The notes beneath the pieces are model-generated. The model saw only the letters and a list, made by a program, of their open reading frames with translations, was not told the DNA's origin and ran no database searches. Below are positions 56,062 through 64,000 of a stretch of DNA of 64,000 nucleotides, piece by piece. The position numbers and the translations under genes were made by a program. Location: assembly GCA_023954015.1 (NCBI GenBank), contig JAMLIS010000001.1, positions 1 to 64,000 of the forward strand, in the 5' to 3' direction. Within the stretch, counting starts at the first letter, position 1. Every line of letters begins with the position of its first letter. The stretch comes from Burkholderiaceae bacterium. Lineage in GTDB: Bacteria; Pseudomonadota; Gammaproteobacteria; Burkholderiales; Burkholderiaceae_E.

Positions 56062-56445
56062 CTACCGAATGCCGGCGAGACGCTGCCTCGAACGGACGTA
56101 GGCGACGATGTGCGCGACTTCGTCGGCGCTCAGTCCGGGGACCGGCTTCATGTCGCCGAACTTCCAGTGATGTGCGCGAACGCCGTTGCGCACGGCGAGC
56201 TGGAATGCAACGTCGCCGTGATGCGAAGGCTCGTAGATCCGGTTCAGGAACGGCGGCCCCTGCTCGGTTCCCTGCAGCGCGGCGCCGTGGCAGCTGGCGC
56301 AGTTCCGGTCGTACAGCGCCTTGCCGCGCGCGGCGTTCGGCATCAGGCCCGGGCTGGGCTGGGGAGCCTGCAGCGGTTGCGCGGCCAGCAATGCGGGTAC
56401 GAGCAGCAGGATGTAACTCAGCGCCCTTCCGGCTCCGCGGGTCAT
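56062..56445 (-). CDS. Class I c-type cytochrome
   Basis: 127 residues with a signal peptide (about 1-25), haem-binding CASCH at residues 49-53 and a probable axial Met in GDMKPVPGLS. It is periplasmic and single-haem. It could carry electrons to a terminal oxidase or from a dehydrogenase; the partner is unknown. It is transcribed just before the PfkB kinase gene. Confidence 0.9.
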   Translation of the reverse strand: MTRGAGRALSYILLLVPALLAAQPLQAPQPSPGLMPNAARGKALYDRNCASCHGAALQGTEQGPPFLNRIYEPSHHGDVAFQLAVRNGVRAHHWKFGDMKPVPGLSADEVAHIVAYVRSRQRLAGIR

Positions 56446-56571
56446 GCCGGGAAATCCTCCGATCTTCGCTCGACAATGCGGCTCGAGGCCGCCGCCCGGG
56501 CGTGGCCGATTGGTTCACACGTTCTCAGTGCCGGAGCATACGACAGCCGGGCGGACGGCCGAGCGCCTTCT

Positions 56572-56655
56572 TCAGAAGATCAGTTTCCCGGTTCCGATCA
56601 CGACCAGCAGTCCGATCAGGAAGATGATCACGACAATCCACAGCAGCACCTTCAT
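56572..56655 (-). CDS. 27-residue hydrophobic membrane peptide
   Basis: A short frame (ATG at 56655) encodes MKVLLWIVVIIFLIGLLVVI followed by GTGKLIF, a single membrane helix with one charged residue at each end. A G-rich stretch (GGGGGG) 7 nt upstream could serve as the ribosome-binding site. No homologue can be named from sequence. Its position, 127 nt upstream of the cytochrome gene on the same strand and divergent from the c5-type cytochrome, suggests a small membrane partner. It may be a real small protein or a chance frame. Confidence 0.5.
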   Translation of the reverse strand: MKVLLWIVVIIFLIGLLVVIGTGKLIF

Positions 56656-56776
56656 CGCCGACCCCCCGAGTGAAAAATCCGCGAGGAGCAATCCGTACGC
56701 CTGTCGGCGGCCGACAGGCGCCCTGTCCGCCGCACCGGGGTCGACTCGCAGGCGCCCCCGCCGCGGGGTCGGAGCC

Positions 56777-56805
56777 TTCGAAGCACAGGACCCGGCGGCT
56801 ATAAT
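56777..56805 (+). promoter_or_regulatory. Candidate promoter for the c5-type cytochrome gene
   Basis: A perfect TATAAT (56800-56805) lies 33 nt before the ATG, with TTCGAA (56777-56782) 17 nt upstream as a weak -35 element. The pair matches spacing but only half of the -35 consensus. Confidence 0.45.
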
Positions 56806-56838
56806 CCCCCGCTCCGATTCCTCTCCGGGGGCGCAGGC

Positions 56839-57483
56839 ATGAGCGACGAGCATCAGTCTTTCATCAACACTCCGCGTCAACTGATCACCGTCGTCGTTCT
56901 CGCGTTCCTCGTCCCGATCGTCGTCATCACCCTGATCGCCACCTACGTGCAGACGACGAAGCGTACCGGCACGGGCGCCGACGCGATGACGCCGGAGGCG
57001 ATCGCCACGCGCCTGCAACCGGTCGGACGCCTGGAAGTCGCCGGCGCGCAATCCGCCGGAACCGCGGCCACGCAGAACGGCACGCCAGCCGCCGGCGCGG
57101 CTCCGGCAGCTGCGGCTGCGACTGCCGCCGCGGCGCCCGCACCCGCTGCGCCCGCCGCAGCTGCGCCCGCCGCGGCCGCACCCGCCACGACGGCGCCGGC
57201 CGCCGGCGAGGCGGCGCCGAAGCAGGCGAGCGCCGGTGACGTTGCCGCCGGCGAGAAGATCTACAAGGGAACCTGCGGCGTCTGCCACGAAAGCGGCGTC
57301 GCGGGCGCGCCCAAGCACGGCGACAAGGCCGCCTGGAAGCCGCGGCTGGCCCAGGGCGTCGACGTGCTCGACCAGCACGCGATCCACGGCATACGCGCGA
57401 TGCCCCCGCGCGGCGGCAACGGAAAACTCACCGACCAGGAAGTGCGCGACGCCGTCGCCTACATGCTCGCCGCGGTCCGGTAG
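56839..57483 (+). CDS. Membrane-anchored c5-type cytochrome
   Basis: 214 residues: an N-terminal membrane anchor (about 18-40; TVVVLAFLVPIVVITLIA), an Ala/Pro-rich linker (about 70-130) and a single-haem domain with CGVCH (about residue 150), ending with the axial-Met region IRAMPPRGGNGKLTDQE. It probably passes electrons on the periplasmic face of the inner membrane. The linker is of low complexity, similar in style to those in other proteins of this window. Confidence 0.92.
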   Translation: MSDEHQSFINTPRQLITVVVLAFLVPIVVITLIATYVQTTKRTGTGADAMTPEAIATRLQPVGRLEVAGAQSAGTAATQNGTPAAGAAPAAAAATAAAAPAPAAPAAAAPAAAAPATTAPAAGEAAPKQASAGDVAAGEKIYKGTCGVCHESGVAGAPKHGDKAAWKPRLAQGVDVLDQHAIHGIRAMPPRGGNGKLTDQEVRDAVAYMLAAVR

Positions 57484-57520
57484 GTCGCCGCCGCGCTCGG
57501 GCGGCACGCACCGGCGCGCC

Positions 57521-59059
57521 TCAGCGTGCCGGCGGCGCGAGCCGCCCGAATACCTTCTCGAGAGCCATGCCGATCGCGACGAGCCTGCGATCGCTGCCGG
57601 CGGGCCCGTCGATTTCGAGGCCGACAGGAAGACGCGTCGTCGCGCCGAGCGCCACCGGCAGCGTGATGCCCGGCACTCCGGCGTTGCTGCCCGGATCGGT
57701 GTTGCGGATGTAGCGCACGAAGTTTTCCAGGCTGCTCGACTCCGGGTTCGCCGGCATCGCGACCGCCGGCACCGTCGGAAACACGATTCCGTCGAGCCGA
57801 TTCTGCCGGAAGGTGTCGGCGTAGAGCTTCTGCAGCGCCGGTCGCGCGTCGCGCATCGCCGCCTCGTAGACCGGCTGCGCGTCGACCGCGCTGCCGTCGG
57901 TGCCCGGCAGCTTGCGCGGCAGCACGAAGCTCTCGTAGGTCGCCCTCACGTCGGGGCTGGCAATCTGCCGGGCGAGCTGCTCGAGCGTGACGCCGGTGGA
58001 ATGGTGCTCCAGGTAGCCCGCCACGTCGTCGTGCGCCTCGAAGAGCGCCAGCGGAAAGCCGATCCGGCCGTTCAGTTCCATCAACTGCGGCATCTCCACG
58101 TCGACCAGCGTCGCACCGGCCGCGCGCAGCCTGTCGAGCGCCGCCTCCGTCGCGACGCGCGTGTCGGCATCGAGATCGGCATACAGCGGCGCGACGACAC
58201 CCAGGCGCACGCCCGACAGATCCGCCGCCTGCACCGGGGCGTCGCCGCTGATCACGCGATCGAGCAATTCGACGTCGAACATCGACACGGCCATCGGCCC
58301 GGCCGTGTCGCGCGTATGCGAAATCGGCGTGATGCCCGCCTGCGGATAGCGCCCGACGGTGGGCCGCAGCGCTGCGCACCCGTTGAACGAGCACGGAATG
58401 CGCACCGAGCCGCCGGTGTCGGTGCCGATGCCCGCGGGCGCGATGCGTGCGCCGATCGCAGCGCCGTTGCCGGACGATGAACCGCCGGCCATCCGCGTCG
58501 GGTCGTAGGCGTTGCGCACGCCGTACGCCTCACCGGACTTGAACACCATGTTGTAGCCGCTGATTCCGAAGGCGAGTTCGTGCATGTTGGTCTTGCCCAT
58601 CACGATCGCGCCGGCGTCGCGAAGCTTGCGCACGACCGGCGCGTCGGTGCTCGGCTCGAAGTCCTTCAGCGCCGGCGTGCCCGCGGTGTTTCGCATCCCG
58701 GCGACGTGGATGTTGTCCTTGACGACGATGGGCAGTCCGTCGAGCGGAAGGCACTTCCCGCGCGCGCTGCGCGAGGTGTCGGCCGCACGCGCGGCGCGCA
58801 GCGCCGGCGCCTCGTCGAGCGTGACGAACGCGTTCAGGTCGGGGCGCGCACGCGCACGCTCCAGATAGGCTTGCATCAGTGCCTGGCTTTCGATGCGTCC
58901 GTCGCAGACCGCCTGCACCGCGTCGACGGCGCTCAGCGTATCGATCGCCGGCGCGGGGCCGGCCGCGAACGCGCCAGCACTGCCCGACAGCGCAACGGCT
59001 GCGACAAACGCCGGGCGCAGGAGCCGGAAGATCGTTTCGGTGACGGGCACGAATCGCAT
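57521..59059 (-). CDS. Secreted amidase-signature hydrolase
   Basis: 512 residues with a signal peptide (about 1-33). It belongs to the amidase signature family: catalytic Lys114 in IVVKDNIHV, the Gly/Ser-rich AGGSSSGNGAAIGA with the cis-Ser near 195, and nucleophile Ser218 in GTDTGGS. Family members include indole-acetamide and mandelamide hydrolases and fatty-acid amide hydrolases. It is exported to the periplasm, unlike most amidases. It may release ammonia and an acid from an external amide. It converges with the cytochrome gene; 126 nt upstream separate it from the next operon. Confidence 0.87.
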   Translation of the reverse strand: MRFVPVTETIFRLLRPAFVAAVALSGSAGAFAAGPAPAIDTLSAVDAVQAVCDGRIESQALMQAYLERARARPDLNAFVTLDEAPALRAARAADTSRSARGKCLPLDGLPIVVKDNIHVAGMRNTAGTPALKDFEPSTDAPVVRKLRDAGAIVMGKTNMHELAFGISGYNMVFKSGEAYGVRNAYDPTRMAGGSSSGNGAAIGARIAPAGIGTDTGGSVRIPCSFNGCAALRPTVGRYPQAGITPISHTRDTAGPMAVSMFDVELLDRVISGDAPVQAADLSGVRLGVVAPLYADLDADTRVATEAALDRLRAAGATLVDVEMPQLMELNGRIGFPLALFEAHDDVAGYLEHHSTGVTLEQLARQIASPDVRATYESFVLPRKLPGTDGSAVDAQPVYEAAMRDARPALQKLYADTFRQNRLDGIVFPTVPAVAMPANPESSSLENFVRYIRNTDPGSNAGVPGITLPVALGATTRLPVGLEIDGPAGSDRRLVAIGMALEKVFGRLAPPAR

Positions 59060-59185
59060 CGGAGCCTCCCGGGGGAACGAGCGCTACGTGCGCATTCTGG
59101 CGCAATGCGCCGGCGAAGCCATGGCCGCCGCGATCCCGGCCGACACCTGTCCGGGCCGGTACGCCGCGTTCTCCGGGCGCCGGCG

Positions 59186-59536
59186 TCAGGCGCGATCGCC
59201 TGCGTCCTTCGACCGTACTGGCCGCCCGAGATCCTCTACGACTTCGCCGCTGAGGTTGTCGAGCACCATCATCACGTCGAAATAGCGTATCTCGGGATCG
59301 CTTCCGAAACGCTCGCGAACTCCCTGGCGAAACGTTGCGTCGTGCGCACGTTCGGCGGCTTCACGCGACGTCCACAAATAGAAGCCGCTCGTCCGGTTGC
59401 CTGGTTCGAGCAGGAAGTGCTTTCGAATCAGATCGGGATCGGCCTGCCATTTCGCGACCGTTGCACGAGCGGCGGCCATGGCCTCGTCGCGAGTCATCGA
59501 CGGCGGCAGCTGGAAAGTGACGAGTTCGGCAATCAT
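59186..59536 (-). CDS. Small dimeric alpha/beta-barrel protein, monooxygenase-like (YdhR-type)
   Basis: 116 residues, opening MIAELVTFQLPPSMTRDEAMA, with SGFYLWTSREAAERAH and IRYFDVMMVLDNLSGEVV. The pattern resembles the ferredoxin-like YdhR/antibiotic biosynthesis monooxygenase fold. The catalytic role is unknown. It lies 46 nt downstream of the TRAP permease and may be in its operon. The 126 nt to the amidase gene hold no gene. Confidence 0.7.
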   Translation of the reverse strand: MIAELVTFQLPPSMTRDEAMAAARATVAKWQADPDLIRKHFLLEPGNRTSGFYLWTSREAAERAHDATFRQGVRERFGSDPEIRYFDVMMVLDNLSGEVVEDLGRPVRSKDAGDRA

Positions 59537-59582
59537 TTCTGGACTCCGGGTTGATCGGGACGGGGCCTTTCGAACACGACAA

Positions 59583-60896
59583 TCACTGCACGAGCCTCGG
59601 CAGCCAGGTGCCCAACTCGGGAAGCGCGATCAGGGTCGCCATCACTGCGAGCTCGATGACCACGAACGGAACTGCCGCCCGGATGACCGACTCCATGGTG
59701 ATGGTCGATGGCGCGACACCACGCATCACGAAAAGCAGCAACCCGAAGGGCGGCGTCAGCAGGCTGACCTCCATGGCGATGAGGAACAGCACACCGAGCC
59801 AGAGCATGTCGACGTCGAGCGAAGTCGCCAACGGCAGGAAGAACGGCAGCGTGAGCAGCAGCATGCTCACCTGGTCCATGAAAGCACCGAGAAAAAGCAG
59901 TAGCGCCAGCATCAGCAGCACGGCGCCGAGCTTCGAGAGTTCGAGCGAATTCGTGGCCGCGAGAAGCCCATCGGTGGCACCGGAAACGGCGAGAATTTGC
60001 GAGAAGGTCATCGAGCCAGCGATGATCAGCAGGATCATCGTCGTGACCTTTCCGGTCTCGCGCAAGGCCTTCGCCAAGGCCGCGCGCGAAAAGCATCCAT
60101 AGGCGGCGGCGGCGATTGCCGAGGCAACGCATCCCAGCGCCGCCGATTCCGAAGGCGATGCCCAGCCGAGGAAGATCGTGCCGACCACAACTGCGAAAAT
60201 TCCCGACAACGGCACGACGTACGCGAGGAATGGCATGATTCTTTCGCGGAAGGGCATCTGTTGCACATCGTCGCGGGGCGCGATGCCCGGCTCGAGCACA
60301 CAGCGTCCGATTACGTAGACGACGAAAAGCGCGCTCATCATCAAGCCAGGGACGATTCCTGCAATCAGCAACTGCGATACCGAGATGTTTGCCAGGCTCG
60401 CCAGCAGTACCGCCAGCGCAGACGGCGGAACAAGCATGGCGACTCCGCCGACCGCCATGATCGGACCCATGGCGATGTCCTCGCTGTAACCCCGTCGCAG
60501 CATGTCGGGAAGCATCACGCTCCCCAGCATCGCTGTATTCGCGACGGTCGAGCCCGAGAGCGAGGAGAAAACGGTTCCCCCGACGATCGCGACAACCGGA
60601 AGGCGCCCCGGCACACGTGCGATCAGTCGGTCGATTGCTTCGATCGCGCGGAAGGCTACGCCCGTCTGCAACAGGATCTCGCCCATCAGGAGGAACAGCG
60701 GAATGGGAACGAAAGTGAAGCTTGCCGTTGCCTCGACGATCTCCGGCACGAGCGTCGCGAGCCCGGTAACGCCGCCGAAGAAAATGAAGGCGCCGACGAG
60801 ATTTGCGCCCAGAAAAGCGAACGCGACCGGCAAACCGATCGCCATGCCACCCAGCACGAGTCCCATCATCACGAGAAGCGAAACATACCAAGACAT
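59583..60896 (-). CDS. dctM: TRAP transporter large permease (second system)
   Basis: 437 residues with about 12 membrane segments and the DctM motifs SGSTVANTAMLGSVMLP, FLALA-like loops and SLLTPPFGLLLFVMRGV. It differs from the first TRAP system in the window (different length and motifs). Its DNA is less GC-rich than most of the window. With the small permease and binding protein it forms a sodium-driven uptake system for an organic acid. It starts 3 nt after the small permease stop. Confidence 0.92.
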   Translation of the reverse strand: MSWYVSLLVMMGLVLGGMAIGLPVAFAFLGANLVGAFIFFGGVTGLATLVPEIVEATASFTFVPIPLFLLMGEILLQTGVAFRAIEAIDRLIARVPGRLPVVAIVGGTVFSSLSGSTVANTAMLGSVMLPDMLRRGYSEDIAMGPIMAVGGVAMLVPPSALAVLLASLANISVSQLLIAGIVPGLMMSALFVVYVIGRCVLEPGIAPRDDVQQMPFRERIMPFLAYVVPLSGIFAVVVGTIFLGWASPSESAALGCVASAIAAAAYGCFSRAALAKALRETGKVTTMILLIIAGSMTFSQILAVSGATDGLLAATNSLELSKLGAVLLMLALLLFLGAFMDQVSMLLLTLPFFLPLATSLDVDMLWLGVLFLIAMEVSLLTPPFGLLLFVMRGVAPSTITMESVIRAAVPFVVIELAVMATLIALPELGTWLPRLVQ

Positions 60897-60899
60897 GCG

Positions 60900-61436
60900 T
60901 TATGGCCCGGCGCCGGTGGGAAGCGGCTCGTCATGCAAAGAGGCGCGTCGGTAGCGGATGACGAACTCGACGGCCAGCAGCAGCGCGCACACCGGCGTCA
61001 CCGCGAAGAGCAGCCACTCGGGCGTCGCGAAACTTTTGTACTGAACTGTGCCTTGGCGATACGCGACCCATGCCGTTTGCGAGCCGAACCAGCAGTAGGC
61101 CGCGCAGACGATCGCCCCGGACGCGTCGGCGAAGCGCTCGAGCACCATTGCAGCGCGCATCGGCAACGCGCTCAGTAGCAGGTCAACGCGAATGTGCGCG
61201 CCCTGCCGCAGCGCCCAAGGCGCTGCGGCGAACGTGCATAGATACAGCAGGTACTCGATTGCTTCGTTAAGCCAGCCAATGGTGCCGGCGCCCGCATTTC
61301 GCAGCACGACCTCCGCGCTGATAAAAACGGCGATCGCCGCGATCGCTAGGCCTGCAAAGTGACCGAGCGCAACGATCAGGGCGTCGTACGCGTCAAGCGC
61401 CTTTCTTCGCAGAAAAACAGCGAGCCGATGCGACAT
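60900..61436 (-). CDS. dctQ: TRAP transporter small permease (second system)
   Basis: 178 residues with four membrane helices. The DctQ-like pattern VFISAEVVLRNAGAGTIGWLNE and PWALRQGAHIRVDLLLSAL is visible. It pairs with the large permease gene just downstream (3 nt apart). The binding-protein gene lies upstream, with a 13-nt gap. Confidence 0.88.
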   Translation of the reverse strand: MSHRLAVFLRRKALDAYDALIVALGHFAGLAIAAIAVFISAEVVLRNAGAGTIGWLNEAIEYLLYLCTFAAAPWALRQGAHIRVDLLLSALPMRAAMVLERFADASGAIVCAAYCWFGSQTAWVAYRQGTVQYKSFATPEWLLFAVTPVCALLLAVEFVIRYRRASLHDEPLPTGAGP

Positions 61437-61449
61437 GGCCGCAAAGCGG

Positions 61450-62433
61450 CTATTTCGTGAGCAGTTTTTTCAATGCCGGGCCGTGTTCCGGGCTTGCCTT
61501 GATCACACCGTCCCATCCAGCTTCCTTCGCGGTATCGAGCCACTTCTTTTCCTCGGCGGGTGAGAACCGGATCGCCCGGATACCGGCGGCGTCCTGCCGC
61601 GCTTTTTCGGATGCGTTCTTCTGCTGCAGTTCAGCGTTGGTCTTTTCGAGTGCAATCATCTCGCGCGCAAGAAAATCACGCGCTTCCGGCGGGAGTTCGT
61701 CCCACTTCTTCTTGTTGAGCAGCACGTTGATGTCGGCCGAGTAGAAGCCGGGCTCCACGCGGTACCTGGCCACCTTCTCCCAGCTGAAATCGAAGATCCC
61801 CTGAATCGGCCAACCGAAGCCGTCGACCACACCGCGTTCCATCAGCGTGTAGATCTCCGTCACGTTGGCGCTCTGTCCCGTTGCGCCGAGCGACACGAAG
61901 AAGTTGCGATACATCGGCGTGACGCGGATCTTCAACCCGCTCAAGTCGGCCTTCTCGAGCTTCTGCCCGTCGCGCAGGTACAGGTGAAAGGGGATGCCTT
62001 CCGTATGGCGACCGAGATAGTGCAGGCCCTTTTCGGCATGCAGCTTTGCGATGTAGTCGTAACCGCCATTCTGGCGAAGCTCCTGCGCCGAGAGCTCGGA
62101 GAGCTTGAATGCATCGGCCTCGGGAAGCACGTTCGTATAGTAGGCACCCGTGATGCTGACCATGTCGAAGACGCCCGAGGCAACACGACCGGTCAACTGG
62201 AACGGGCTACCGATCGCCGGCGCGCCACCCTTGTAGTCGATTCGCACGATTCCCTTGCCGCGTTCATTGAGCGTCTCGACCCACGCTTCGAAACGCTGCG
62301 AATCCGCAGCTCCTTTCGGGAATCCGCTCACCGCAGTGAGCACGGTCTCGGCGGCGCGGACATCCTGCAAGGGCGCCATCACGCCGACGGCGAATGCCGT
62401 GATGGTGATGACTCTTCTGAGCTTGACGATCAT
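61450..62433 (-). CDS. dctP: TRAP transporter substrate-binding protein (second system)
   Basis: 327 residues from the ATG at 62433, with a signal peptide (about 1-28, ending VRAA) and a DctP-type fold. Signatures include GLKIRVTPMYRNFFVSLGATG (carboxylate-binding Arg) and MERGVVDGFGWPIQGIFDF. It differs from the first DctP in sequence, so another ligand is expected, perhaps an aromatic or amino-derived carboxylate given the neighbouring opine-type dehydrogenase (inference). The long frame to 62646 has no family support. Confidence 0.9.
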   Translation of the reverse strand: MIVKLRRVITITAFAVGVMAPLQDVRAAETVLTAVSGFPKGAADSQRFEAWVETLNERGKGIVRIDYKGGAPAIGSPFQLTGRVASGVFDMVSITGAYYTNVLPEADAFKLSELSAQELRQNGGYDYIAKLHAEKGLHYLGRHTEGIPFHLYLRDGQKLEKADLSGLKIRVTPMYRNFFVSLGATGQSANVTEIYTLMERGVVDGFGWPIQGIFDFSWEKVARYRVEPGFYSADINVLLNKKKWDELPPEARDFLAREMIALEKTNAELQQKNASEKARQDAAGIRAIRFSPAEEKKWLDTAKEAGWDGVIKASPEHGPALKKLLTK

Positions 62434-62467
62434 GTCTGTCTCCAATCGTTTCGTCGTGTGTCGCATC

Positions 62468-63553
62468 TCAACCCAACCCGACTTGCAACATGCGGCCGAG
62501 GGATTCCCGGTCATGGCCGTGCAGCGCCAGCGCTTGCCAGGAGCGTTTTCCGTTGCGCAGGTCTTCACCCACGACCGCCGAAGCGAGCGCGACGAGGCCG
62601 GCTGCAATCGGCATGTCGACGCCTGCCCATTTCGCCAGCGAAACATAGAGGACGAGCCCCATCGCGACGTCCTCGCGCATGTAGCGGTGTGACTTCAGAT
62701 CGATTCTCTCGCGCCAGTCACCGCTGGCCGTCAGCTTCTCGTGCGAAGACTTGCCGTACATCCATTCCTCGCGCTGGTCGTCGTAGTGATCGGCAAGGGG
62801 GAAATGGGGGGCACCATAGCCGAGCGCTTCACGCAATCGAATGCGCTCGCGGTCCAGTGCATCCGTGACGCGACGAATCGAGGGCTGGGTGCCCTCGTTG
62901 TGGATGTCCCAGGCGTCGTAGTGCTCGAGCGGCCCCGCGTTCATCAGGATCAGCGGCGGATGGATGATCGGCCCGGCATTCATCAGCGCCCCGTCGAGCA
63001 GGTCGACGCACGGCTCGACGGCAGGGAAAGCGCTCCCGATGAGTTCGAGCGCCCGGCCCGTCTCGCACGTGGGAAACACGCCCGTGGGCAGCCGCGTGGC
63101 CCGTACGCTGATGGTGACGCGATCCTCGCCATGCTTGCGTGCCAGATACGGCAAGGTTCCGCTTTCGGCAACGGCTACCCGCGCCCGGTTACCCGCCGTC
63201 TTCATCTCGCGCGCAAGCAGGAACCCACCGAAGGTACCCGGAGGCAGGAATACGACCTGTCCGTGGCGCAAAAGCGGCGCCAGCGCAGCGAACAGGCCGT
63301 CCTGAGCGGTCGCGGGCAGCGGGATCACAACGAGCTCGGCGTCATCGATCGCCTCGCGCAGATCGAGCGTGGCCTTGCCGAGCACGACACGGCGAGTACC
63401 GGCGGCGTCGGTCAGCGTAACGGCCTGATCGCGCAGCACCGGCGCGAATGCGGTCGCATCGCGCCGCCAAAGCCGAAGATCGTGGCCGTTCTCCGCCAGG
63501 TCGCAAGCGGCTGCATAACATCCGTTTCCGCCGCCCAGCACCGCCACACGCAC
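62468..63553 (-). CDS. NAD/NADP octopine/nopaline dehydrogenase family protein
   Basis: 361 residues. The Rossmann NAD(P) motif at the N-terminus is VAVLGGGNGCYAAACDLAENGH. A C-terminal octopine-dehydrogenase domain contains NAGPIIHPPLILMNAGPLEH and the catalytic His-Asp region (DIHNEGTQPSIRRV). Family members oxidise or reduce opine-like secondary amines formed from an amino acid and a keto acid. It lies directly upstream of the TRAP genes (34 nt), so it may act on the imported compound. The substrate is not predictable. Confidence 0.88.
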   Translation of the reverse strand: MRVAVLGGGNGCYAAACDLAENGHDLRLWRRDATAFAPVLRDQAVTLTDAAGTRRVVLGKATLDLREAIDDAELVVIPLPATAQDGLFAALAPLLRHGQVVFLPPGTFGGFLLAREMKTAGNRARVAVAESGTLPYLARKHGEDRVTISVRATRLPTGVFPTCETGRALELIGSAFPAVEPCVDLLDGALMNAGPIIHPPLILMNAGPLEHYDAWDIHNEGTQPSIRRVTDALDRERIRLREALGYGAPHFPLADHYDDQREEWMYGKSSHEKLTASGDWRERIDLKSHRYMREDVAMGLVLYVSLAKWAGVDMPIAAGLVALASAVVGEDLRNGKRSWQALALHGHDRESLGRMLQVGLG

Positions 63554-63582
63554 GTTACGCCCCTCCTCTGCGGAACAGCTGG

Positions 63583-64000
63583 TCAGCTCGCAACCCGATG
63601 CAACTCGCCGAGGCTGCGCAGAAAATCGGCAAGCACCTCACCGTTCATGCTGACGTGGGCCCGGGTCGCCACCTCGGTTTCGTCCGGATCGCCGTTCTTG
63701 ATTGCAGCGATCATTCGCGCGTGCTCCTCGTGTGACTGTTCGATGCGACCGCGCCAGGCAAAGTGCCGACGTCGATAAGGACCGAAACGATTGCGAAGCG
63801 CGCGCAGCTGTTCCTCGAGCAGACCGTTGTGCGCGGCTCGATAGAGCACGTCGTGAAAGGCAACATCGCAACGGTAATACTCGTCGATGTCGCCCACGCG
63901 CGCCGCCTCGGCGGCATCCTCGAACGAGTGTTCGAGGGCAGCGCGATCGGCCTCGGTAGCACGTCTGGCGGCCAATCGCCCGCACAGGGCTTCGAGCTGC
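63583..64000 (-). CDS. GntR-family transcriptional regulator, FCD domain (partial, N-terminus beyond window)
   Basis: The C-terminal 138 codons of an FCD-type regulator: metal-binding pattern D..H (CDVAFHDVLYRAA), EEHARMIAAIKNGDPD and THVSMN-like HVSMNGEVL. The winged-helix DNA-binding half lies beyond the window end. FCD regulators usually repress catabolic genes until an organic acid binds. It is the first gene read in the TRAP/opine-dehydrogenase cluster, 29 nt before the dehydrogenase gene, and probably controls it. Confidence 0.87.
   Translation of the reverse strand, partial: QLEALCGRLAARRATEADRAALEHSFEDAAEAARVGDIDEYYRCDVAFHDVLYRAAHNGLLEEQLRALRNRFGPYRRRHFAWRGRIEQSHEEHARMIAAIKNGDPDETEVATRAHVSMNGEVLADFLRSLGELHRVAS

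Overview
The window is a very GC-rich bacterial chromosome segment, densely packed with genes. Its content points to a betaproteobacterium of the order Burkholderiales. Signs of this are a PhaM-type PHA-granule protein, a BirA without a DNA-binding domain, the tRNA-Tyr/Gly/Thr-tuf arrangement, the lpoA-yraN-diaA-dolP block beside rsmI, and DUF6394 next to a TrkA-type channel. This placement is inferred from gene content, not from a tree.

Layout. 1-2.9 kb (minus strand): tRNA-Tyr, tRNA-Gly, tRNA-Thr, an EF-Tu gene with two single-base deletions, rpsJ and the start of rplC. This joins the usual upstream flank of one tuf copy to the usual downstream flank of the other. 2.9-10.2 kb: phaM, a FIST sensor protein, rfaE2, a repeat-rich SPOR-like protein, birA, a VanZ-like protein, and an overlapping trio (2Fe-2S ferredoxin, alpha/beta hydrolase, unknown). 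10.3-14.3 kb: the conserved dacA-dat-ybeD-lipB-lipA run (cell-wall carboxypeptidase, then lipoylation). 14.5-18.9 kb: TRAP transporter dctPQM followed by an nhaA Na+/H+ antiporter.

19-27.6 kb (minus): a methyltransferase gene, then a five-gene CoA-ester operon whose family content matches the itaconate-degradation operon of Pseudomonas (hydratase, acyl-CoA dehydrogenase, CoA transferase, MmgE/PrpD, citramalyl-CoA lyase), then a long AtuA-family gene. 27.7-40 kb (mostly minus): M48 protease and LemA; the envelope block dolP, diaA, yraN, lpoA with divergent rsmI; rlpA, a cobalamin-binding-protein homologue, dsbA, a SPOR protein and argS. 40-46.8 kb: thpR, a nucleotidyltransferase and an acyl-CoA ligase with overlapping ends; DUF6394; a two-RCK potassium channel; a cystathionine beta-lyase family gene.

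46.9-59 kb: a fused indolepyruvate ferredoxin oxidoreductase with a divergent Lrp-type regulator, a hybrid PAS histidine kinase, a VapC toxin remnant against tRNA-Arg, a CDF metal exporter, a CBS-BON protein, a PfkB sugar kinase, two c-type cytochromes with a 27-residue membrane peptide between them, and a secreted amidase. 59.2-64 kb: a second TRAP transporter with an octopine/nopaline-type dehydrogenase and a GntR regulator. This part is visibly less GC-rich than the rest and looks like an acquired catabolic cluster.

I see no insertion sequence, prophage, CRISPR array or rRNA gene. The most notable points are the hybrid tuf locus, the itaconate-type operon, the TRAP-NhaA linkage, the low-GC TRAP/opine-dehydrogenase cluster, and in-frame repeat expansions inside several proteins. 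Gaps without a gene are all under 300 bases; the larger ones are mentioned with their neighbours.
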